From: Candidatus Accumulibacter cognatus
GTDB taxonomy: Bacteria > Pseudomonadota > Gammaproteobacteria > Burkholderiales > Rhodocyclaceae
Assembly (NCBI GenBank): GCA_013414765.1
Contig: CP058708.1
Location: 2,599,553-2,663,552, forward strand
DNA: 64,000 bases
Direction: 5' to 3'
Notes under the pieces: model-generated
The model's database searches: none
The model's input: the letters and a program-made list of their open reading frames with translations, nothing else
What the model was told of the DNA's origin: nothing
Translations under genes and position numbers: made by a program
Shown: piece after piece, positions 58,552-64,000 of the stretch
Layout: each line of letters opens with the position of its first letter
Numbering within the stretch: the first letter of the stretch is position 1

Positions 58552-59166
58552 ATGAAAAGTTCAGTGCTTGTTGCGGCAATGTCTGCGACCATGTTTTTCG
58601 TAACGCCTTTGGTGCATGCGGAGTTGATCAGGTTTCACGCCAAGCTCAACGGTTTGAACGAGGTTCCGTCAAATGCTTCGCCGGGCATCGGATTGGCCGA
58701 AATCGAGTTCGACACAACGGCCCACACCATGCACGTAACCGCAGATTTTTCTGATCTGCTGGGCACGGTCACCGTCGCGCACATTCATTGTTGCACGCCT
58801 CTACCACTGACGTCGACCGCCGGAGTCGCGACAACAACACCCACCTTTCCCGGTTTCCCGGCCGGAATCACGAGCGGCAGCTATGACCAGCTTTTTGACC
58901 TGACTCAGGCCTCCTCTTTCAGCGCTGCGTTCATTACGGCCAACGGCGGTACGCCCGCAGGTGCCGAAGCGGCGCTGATCGCCGGTAGCAAAATCGGTAG
59001 AAGCTACTTCAATATTCACAGCAATCAGTTTCCCGGCGGCGAGATCCGGGGCTTTCTGGTTCCTGAGCCGACAACGCTCGGCCTGCTGGCCCTGGGACTG
59101 GTTGCCGGCCTGGTTTCGCGCTGCCGCCAGCGTATCCTGACTTCGCCAATCCAGCGAGGTAGCTAG
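58552..59166 (+). CDS. CHRD-domain protein with PEP-CTERM sorting signal
   Basis: 204 residues. A signal peptide (MKSSVLVAAMSATMFFVTPLVHA) is followed by a CHRD domain with the typical LNGLNEVPSNASPGIG start, TVAHIHCCTPL and YFNIHSNQFPGGEIRG end. A C-terminal PEP-CTERM signal (VPEPTTLGLLALGLVAGLV then basic residues) should be processed by exosortase and lead to the cell surface or matrix. CHRD was named from chordin; the bacterial role is unknown. AGGAGG directly precedes the start. The exosortase/EPS genes are not in this window. Confidence 0.9.
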   Translation: MKSSVLVAAMSATMFFVTPLVHAELIRFHAKLNGLNEVPSNASPGIGLAEIEFDTTAHTMHVTADFSDLLGTVTVAHIHCCTPLPLTSTAGVATTTPTFPGFPAGITSGSYDQLFDLTQASSFSAAFITANGGTPAGAEAALIAGSKIGRSYFNIHSNQFPGGEIRGFLVPEPTTLGLLALGLVAGLVSRCRQRILTSPIQRGS

Positions 59167-59181
59167 CCCCGCTGCCGTAGC

Positions 59182-59205
59182 CGGCCCGCGATGCAGCGCG
59201 GGCCG
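59182..59205. repeat. GC-rich REP-like palindrome, second copy
   Basis: CGGCCCGCG and CGCGGGCCG pair as a 9-bp stem around ATGCAG, followed by GTGGGAGGG as in the copy after pilY1. It lies just downstream of the CHRD gene. Confidence 0.7.
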
Positions 59206-59227
59206 TGGGAGGGATCGTGGGGGTGAT

Positions 59228-59244
59228 GTCATGCCCGTTGGCGG
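59228..59244. repeat. Right-arm fragment of the dispersed hairpin repeat
   Basis: GTCATGCCCGTTGGCGG matches the right arm at 25446-25461 (GTCATGACCGTTGGCG) with one difference. As at pilY1, it lies shortly after the GC-rich palindrome. No left arm is evident. Confidence 0.5.
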
Positions 59245-59269
59245 AGCTGGTTATGAGCTGGAGGATTCA

Positions 59270-60931
59270 ATGAGTCGCTGCACACATGCGGTGTTCAACC
59301 AGAGCACCCCCTTCGTCGACGTCAATTTGTTTACCACCCACCGTGCCCTGGCCGACGCGCTCAGCTTCAACCATGCCGGCTTTGACGCCGCGCGCTTTGC
59401 AGGACTCGGCGCCGAGATGGGGTCGGCCGAGATGCAGCGGCATGCGCGGCTGGCCAACACCTTTACACCGCAATTGAGGACCCATGACCGCTATGGTCAT
59501 CGTGTAGACCAGGTCGATTTTCACCCGAGCTACCACGCCCTGCTGGCGGCGGCGCTGCGTCATCGCCTGCATGGCGCACCGTGGTCGGCGGGTACAGGAG
59601 GGCACGTCGAGCGTGCCGCGGCTTTCATGTTGTTTACCGAATGCGAGCCGTCGGTGCTCTGCCCGGTGTCGATGAGTTATGCGGTCATGCCGGCCTTGCG
59701 CGCCAACGCCGCGATCTACGCCGAATGGGCTGCGGGCCTGGCCAGCGACCGTTACGATCAGCGCTTCCTGCCTTTCCAGGAAAAAACCGGCCTGACGATG
59801 GGCATGGGGATGACCGAGAAGCAGGGCGGTTCGGACGTGCGTGCCATCACCAGCCGGGCCGACATCGACGGCGAAGACGCCTGGGGCCGCCGCTACCGCA
59901 TCACCGGCCACAAATGGTTTTTCTCGGCACCGATGTGTGACGCCTTCCTGGTGCTGGCGCAGACTCCCGGTGGCCTGTCCTGCCTGTTCCTGCCGCGGAT
60001 CCTGCCCGACGGCACGGTCAACACGATTGCCATCCAGCGCTTGAAGCACAAACTCGGCAACCATGCCAACGCCAGCTCGGAGGTCGAGTTCGACGCGGCC
60101 TGCGCCTGGCTGGTCGGTGATGAGGGCCGTGGCGTACCACAGATCCTGGCCATGGGCGCGCTCACCCGACTCGATTGCGCGCTCGGTACCGCTGGCCTGA
60201 TGCGGCATGCCCTGTCTCTGGCCTTGCACCACACTGCGCAGCGCCAGGCTTTTGGCAGATCCCTGGCCGATCAGCCGGTGATGAAGAATGTGCTCGCCGA
60301 CCTGGCGCTCGAGAGCGAGGCAGCGACGGCGTTGGCGCTGCGTTTGGCCCGCGCGGTGGACCACAGCGAGAACGGGCAGGATGCTAGCGGCCACGAAACC
60401 CTGTGCCGCCGCTTGCTGACGCCGATCGCCAAATTCTGGATCTGCAAGCGCGGCAGCCTTTTCGCGCAGGAAGCGATGGAATCCCTGGGGGGAAACGGTT
60501 ACGTCGAGGAGCAGGGCGAGGGCGTGATGGCGCGCATCTACCGCGAGATGCCCCTCAATTCAATCTGGGAAGGAGCCGGCAACATCATGGTGCTGGACCT
60601 GCTGCGTGCCTTGCGTGCTCCAGGTATGGCCAGTGCCCTGGAATACGAGATCTCGCCGGTGCGGCGTGCACATCCGGCACTTGAGCGGACCTTTGCAACG
60701 ACGCTGCAGGCCATCGACGGCCTCCGGGAAGAAGCACAGGCCCGCTGTCTGGCGCGCGACCTGGCGCTGCTGCTGCAGGCCGCCTTGCTGCGCCAGCATG
60801 CCAGCGACGCGGTCTTTGACGCTTTCTGCGCGTCTCGCTTCGAGGCCGCGGCTGACGTTTTCGGTTTGCTGCCGGCTGGCGTCGACCTCGATGCCATCAT
60901 TACGCGGGCGATGCCTGTGCAGATGGCCTGA
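59270..60931 (+). CDS. Acyl-CoA dehydrogenase, AidB-like
   Basis: 553 residues from ATG 59270 (GGAGG upstream), longer than ordinary acyl-CoA dehydrogenases and fitting the AidB class. Blocks include VDFHPSYHALLAAALRHRLH at the N-terminus, MGMGMTEKQGGSDVRA (FAD/substrate loop), ITGHKWFFSAPMCDAFLVLA, RQAFGRSLADQPVMKNVLAD and the C-terminal MESLGGNGYVEEQGEGVMAR with IYREMPLNSIWEGAGNIM. It should be an FAD flavoprotein. E. coli AidB is linked to alkylation stress and DNA binding, but relatives also act on branched or aromatic acyl-CoAs. Confidence 0.85.
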   Translation: MSRCTHAVFNQSTPFVDVNLFTTHRALADALSFNHAGFDAARFAGLGAEMGSAEMQRHARLANTFTPQLRTHDRYGHRVDQVDFHPSYHALLAAALRHRLHGAPWSAGTGGHVERAAAFMLFTECEPSVLCPVSMSYAVMPALRANAAIYAEWAAGLASDRYDQRFLPFQEKTGLTMGMGMTEKQGGSDVRAITSRADIDGEDAWGRRYRITGHKWFFSAPMCDAFLVLAQTPGGLSCLFLPRILPDGTVNTIAIQRLKHKLGNHANASSEVEFDAACAWLVGDEGRGVPQILAMGALTRLDCALGTAGLMRHALSLALHHTAQRQAFGRSLADQPVMKNVLADLALESEAATALALRLARAVDHSENGQDASGHETLCRRLLTPIAKFWICKRGSLFAQEAMESLGGNGYVEEQGEGVMARIYREMPLNSIWEGAGNIMVLDLLRALRAPGMASALEYEISPVRRAHPALERTFATTLQAIDGLREEAQARCLARDLALLLQAALLRQHASDAVFDAFCASRFEAAADVFGLLPAGVDLDAIITRAMPVQMA

Positions 60932-60945
60932 CGGTCATGACTTGC
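60931..60945. repeat. Left-arm fragment of the dispersed hairpin repeat
   Basis: ACGGTCATGACTTGC then CCAGG matches the left arm and loop start at 33907-33925. It begins at the last base of the acyl-CoA dehydrogenase stop codon. No clear right arm follows. Confidence 0.45.
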
Positions 60946-61164
60946 CCAGGTGTTCCCGATCAGGAGAGTGGAGATCGCACCCCCATTCGCCGGCGGTCGA
61001 TGATCCTCACGCTGCGGGTGTGGTCGTGGCTTCCGTCGGCAGAGCCGAACCGCGCCAAAGGGGGCGCTGACCCGACCGATGGCCTGCACCCGACGGCGTT
61101 ATAATCCATCTCTGCATGCGCGATGTGTGTCGCCTGCCCGTCCGCAACCAGTGAGGAATCCCCG

Positions 61165-62505
61165 ATGAATGATCACCGTGCGCGTGCCAAGGCCTTCTTC
61201 AATGCGCTTGATCTGGACAAACCGATCGAATTCGGCGTGGCCGGGTTGGTCGACGGTGGTCTGGACCGGCAACTCTACGTCGAGAATATTCATGGCGATG
61301 GCGAGTTCGATTTGGTGCAGCAGTTGGCCGACCAGATCGATTTCGCCGCCAGCGCCGGGGCATACCTGTTTACCGGTAATCGCGGCACCGGCAAGACCAC
61401 CGAGTTGCTGCGTCTGGCGAAGATCCTTGACGACCTGGGTTGCGAAGTGTTCTACATCGACCTGACCGAATACCTGATCCTGACGCAGCGTATCGAAATT
61501 ACCGATTTCCTGTTCGCCGTGCTCGGAGCGTTCTCGGAAAAAATCACCGCGCGCTTCGGCGAGAACCCGGGCAAGCAAGGATTCTTCGCGCGCGTCTGCT
61601 CGTTTCTGCAATCCGACGTCAAGCTTACCGAAGTGAAGCTGCCCGCCGGGCCGATGGAACTCAAGGCTTCGTTGCAGCAGAACCCAACCTTCAAGGAAGA
61701 ACTGCAGAAGAAGACGCGTGGCCTGGTCGAGCAGATCGTCAAGCAGGCGCGGACCTTCGCAGGCGAAGCCGTCGAATATGTCCGTGACCAGCGCCAGGAC
61801 CCTGACCGCAAGGTGGTGCTGATCGTCGATTCGGTCGAGCGCCTGCGTGGCGTCGGCGATTCGGCCGACGTTCGCGAGGTCTTCAAGAGTGCCGAGACCC
61901 TGTTCGCTTCGCACGCTGACAAGCTGCGCTTCACCGGACTCTCGGTGGTCTACACCGTCCCGCCCTACCTTTCTGCCCTGGCTGGTGGTCTGGGCGCCTA
62001 CTACGCTGGCGGGCGAATCTATACGCTGCCGAGCGTTCACATCTACCAGTGCCGGCCAGCCTCGGGAGTCTGCCCGGCACCCTATGCGCTGGGCGAAGAA
62101 AAGATGCGCGCGATTGTGGAACGGCGCTACCAGGCGTGGCGTGACTTCCTCAGCGAAGCGCAGTTGGCACGACTGGCGCTCAGTTCGGGGGGCGACCTGC
62201 GTGATTACTTCCGCATGCTGCGCCTGGCAATCACCCGTTCGCCGATGCGCGATGCGCTGGCGCTGTCCGACGCGGTGCTGCGCGATACCGAGGATGCCGT
62301 GCGCAGCGACATGCTGCCGATTGCCGCCGACGATCGCGCATGGCTCGCCAGGATCATGGCCAGCCACAAGCCGGAGTTGCCGAGTCTCGACGAGTTGCCC
62401 GATTTCGCCCGGCTGCAACAGGGCAAGTACATTCTGCAGTACCGCAACGGTGACGACTGGTTTGACGTGCACCCCCTGTTGCGGCGAGAAGTGGGCGAGG
62501 GGTGA
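61165..62505 (+). CDS. P-loop (AAA/STAND-type) ATPase of a two-gene module
   Basis: 446 residues from ATG 61165 (GAGGAA upstream). Walker A is TGNRGTGKTTELL (about residues 71-83) and Walker B is KVVLIVDSVERL (about 215-226). A long helical insert between them (about 120-205) has QKKTRGLVEQIVKQARTFAG. The C-terminal half is helical (LSSGGDLRDYFRMLRLAITR), as in STAND/Orc-like ATPases. There is no membrane helix. Its stop overlaps the next start (GTGA, 62502-62505), so the two proteins are coupled. I take the pair to be a signalling or defence-type module (inference). Confidence 0.75.
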   Translation: MNDHRARAKAFFNALDLDKPIEFGVAGLVDGGLDRQLYVENIHGDGEFDLVQQLADQIDFAASAGAYLFTGNRGTGKTTELLRLAKILDDLGCEVFYIDLTEYLILTQRIEITDFLFAVLGAFSEKITARFGENPGKQGFFARVCSFLQSDVKLTEVKLPAGPMELKASLQQNPTFKEELQKKTRGLVEQIVKQARTFAGEAVEYVRDQRQDPDRKVVLIVDSVERLRGVGDSADVREVFKSAETLFASHADKLRFTGLSVVYTVPPYLSALAGGLGAYYAGGRIYTLPSVHIYQCRPASGVCPAPYALGEEKMRAIVERRYQAWRDFLSEAQLARLALSSGGDLRDYFRMLRLAITRSPMRDALALSDAVLRDTEDAVRSDMLPIAADDRAWLARIMASHKPELPSLDELPDFARLQQGKYILQYRNGDDWFDVHPLLRREVGEG

Positions 62506-64000
62506 AGTCCGACCGGATCGAGGATCTCTGGAGTCAGTTGCGACTGCACATCGAGTGGGCAAAGGGCTTCAGCCTGATCCTGCTGTTCGCCCAGCACCCG
62601 CAACCGGTCAAGCTGCTGCGCGAGCGTCTCGCGGACAGTCTGCGTCTGCGGACGCAGCGCCTGCGCGTGTGGCAGCCGAGTTCGACAGACGAGGTCGGGA
62701 CTCTGGCCGAACAAATCTTCAAAGCATCCGGCAATCTGGCTGCCGGCCCGCTGTGGGTCGAACTCTGGCGGCACGCTGCTGAAGGGTCCTGGCAGCAGGC
62801 GCGGACGCAGCTTCTGCTGCGCCTCAACGAGCGTCGCTTTCTGCTCGAACGTGATCTGCGAAAGCCCCTGCTGCTGCTGTTGCCGCAGGAAGAGCATGGG
62901 ACGGTCTACGTTTACGCTCCAGACCTCTGGGCCATTCGTAGCTTCAGTGCAGACTTACCGAATCCACCGAATCCGCCCCCCAGGGAACTACGTGGTCACG
63001 CGGCCGCCGGGCCGGCGAGAACGGAGCTAGTGAGCGCGTCCAGGCAGGCGAGCGAACTCGAGTGGGAACGTCTGTGGACCGGCACGGCCGATCGCGCCCG
63101 CCTGGATCCGCGCGATGGCTTCGCCGCCTTCGCAGCGGCGCGCGAGCGCGGCGACCTCGATGCAGCGGGCGTCGTGGCGGCGCAAACGCTCGAGCTGGCG
63201 CGTGCCCAGGTCGTGGCGACATCGACAATGATCCGCGAACGGAACCTCGTAATCGCCGTGAGCCAGCTCGGCGATCTCGCCGCCGACCTCGGCGACCTCG
63301 AAGCGGCGCGCGGCGCGTACGGCGAGAGCCTCGAACTGAGCCGGCGGCTGCGTACCAGCCTGGGCGACACGCCGCAGGTGCTGCGCGACCTGTCGGTCTC
63401 GCTCGAAAGGGTTGGGGGCGTCGCCGCCGACCTCGGCGACCTCGAAGCAGCGCGCAGTGCGTACGGCGAGAGCCTCGAACTGAGGCGGCGGCTGCGTACC
63501 AGCCTGGGCGACACGCCGCAGGTGCTGCGCGACCTGTCGGTCTCGCTCGAAAGGGTTGGGGGCGTCGCCGCCGACCTCGGCGACCTCGAAGCAGCGCGCA
63601 GTGCGTACGGCGAGAGCCTCGAACTGAGGCGGCGGCTGCGTACCAGCCTGGGCGACACGCCGCAGGTGCTGCGCGACCTGTCGATCTCGCTCGAAAGGGT
63701 TGGGGGCGTCGCCGCCGACCTCGGCGACCTCGAAGCGGCGCGCAGTGCGTACGGCGAGAGCCTCGAACTGAGCCGGCGGCTGCGTACCAGCCTGGGCGAC
63801 ACGCCGCAGGTGCTGCGCGACCTGTCGGTCTCGCTCAACAAGCTTGGGGGGGTCGCCGCCGACCTCGGCGACCTCGAAGCGGCGCGCAGTGCGTACGGCG
63901 AGAGCCTCGAACTGAGGCGGCGGCTGCGTACCAGCCTGGGCGACACGCCGCAGGTGCTGCGCGACCTGTCGGTCTCGCTCGATAATGTTGGGGGCGTCGC
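62502..64000 (+). CDS. TPR-repeat effector/adaptor partner of the ATPase (runs off the window)
   Basis: At least 499 residues, starting at GTG 62502 overlapping the ATPase stop and continuing past the window end. Residues 1-155 form a compact domain (LWSQLRLHIEWAKGFSLILL, LLLRLNERRFLLERDLRKPL, TVYVYAPDLWAIRSFSA) that I do not recognise by name. A Pro-rich linker (NPPNPPP) follows. From residue 257 on there are TPR-like units of 48 residues (AADLGDLEAARSAYGESLEL), five full and a sixth begun, nearly identical at DNA level. TPR arrays bind protein ligands, and identical repeats suggest recent expansion. The C-terminal end and any effector domain lie outside the window. Confidence 0.75.
   Translation, partial: MKSDRIEDLWSQLRLHIEWAKGFSLILLFAQHPQPVKLLRERLADSLRLRTQRLRVWQPSSTDEVGTLAEQIFKASGNLAAGPLWVELWRHAAEGSWQQARTQLLLRLNERRFLLERDLRKPLLLLLPQEEHGTVYVYAPDLWAIRSFSADLPNPPNPPPRELRGHAAAGPARTELVSASRQASELEWERLWTGTADRARLDPRDGFAAFAAARERGDLDAAGVVAAQTLELARAQVVATSTMIRERNLVIAVSQLGDLAADLGDLEAARGAYGESLELSRRLRTSLGDTPQVLRDLSVSLERVGGVAADLGDLEAARSAYGESLELRRRLRTSLGDTPQVLRDLSVSLERVGGVAADLGDLEAARSAYGESLELRRRLRTSLGDTPQVLRDLSISLERVGGVAADLGDLEAARSAYGESLELSRRLRTSLGDTPQVLRDLSVSLNKLGGVAADLGDLEAARSAYGESLELRRRLRTSLGDTPQVLRDLSVSLDNVGGV
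63270..63989 (+). repeat. 144-bp tandem repeat, five copies (48-residue TPR unit)
   Basis: Copies start at 63270, 63414, 63558, 63702 and 63846; a sixth begins at 63990. They are nearly identical; differences are few (for example AGC versus AGG in LELS/LELR, and the last residues ERV, NKL, DNV). Confidence 0.92.

Noticed and set aside
61099-62562. 487-codon antisense frame over the ATPase
   Set aside because: The plus strand carries Walker motifs and a ribosome binding site.
62996-63946. 316-codon antisense frame over the TPR repeats
   Set aside because: Repeat-driven open frame rich in Arg/Ser; the sense TPR reading explains the periodicity.

Overview
The window is about 64 kb of GC-rich chromosome from a betaproteobacterium. 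My best guess is a Rhodocyclales-type, Candidatus Accumulibacter-like organism. This is inferred from the beta-type minor pilin order (pilE-fimT-pilV-pilW-pilX-pilY1), a PEP-CTERM surface protein, a glycogen gene block, abundant insertion sequences and TPR/STAND-type accessory genes. No rRNA, tRNA or CRISPR array was seen.

Layout. 1-5.9 kb: radical SAM protein, family-4 glycosyltransferase, a secreted small protein coupled to a DUF2145 protein, a YkgJ-type cysteine-cluster protein and an EamA transporter. 6-8.2 kb (minus): a Cache-domain periplasmic protein and a chemoreceptor separated by a perfect 12-bp hairpin. 8.5-14.7 kb: DUF456 protein, a PsiE-like protein behind a P-type ATPase relic, a DUF2235 hydrolase and a 1,218-residue lipase-3/patatin fusion. 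14.7-25.3 kb: a type IV pilus minor-pilin/PilY1 operon with a GEMM (cyclic dinucleotide) riboswitch in its leader; PilY1 carries two exceptional tandem-repeat blocks. 25.4-38.8 kb: TonB-like protein, lipoprotein, Pat-like acyl-CoA ligase/GNAT protein, DUF1015 protein, then glycogen/hexose-phosphate genes (glgA, glgC, pgm, pgi), a hemerythrin and lexA with a clear SOS box. 38.9-48.7 kb: an IS3-family element, IS relics and three signalling genes (EAL; PAS-GGDEF-EAL; CheB-CheR-PAS-GAF). 48.8-56.6 kb: a nested pile of mobile elements. 56.7-64 kb: cardiolipin synthase, CHRD/PEP-CTERM protein, AidB-like acyl-CoA dehydrogenase, and a two-gene module of P-loop ATPase plus TPR-repeat protein that runs off the end.

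The most striking structure is the four-level nesting at 50.1-56.6 kb. An IS1182-type transposase gene is split by a roughly 1.6-kb unit carrying one 502-codon gene of unknown function. That gene is split by an IS982 element with an 8-bp target duplication, and removing the IS restores the reading frame exactly. The IS982 element is itself split by a 2.4-kb transposon with 16-bp perfect ends and a 5-bp duplication. The 502-codon unit is a candidate undescribed mobile element.

Regulatory logic that can be read: c-di-GMP (or a related dinucleotide) probably gates the pilus operon through the riboswitch, and the same window carries one phosphodiesterase-type and one GGDEF-EAL protein. The glg/pgm/pgi block, all on the minus strand, covers glucose-6-P to ADP-glucose to glycogen.
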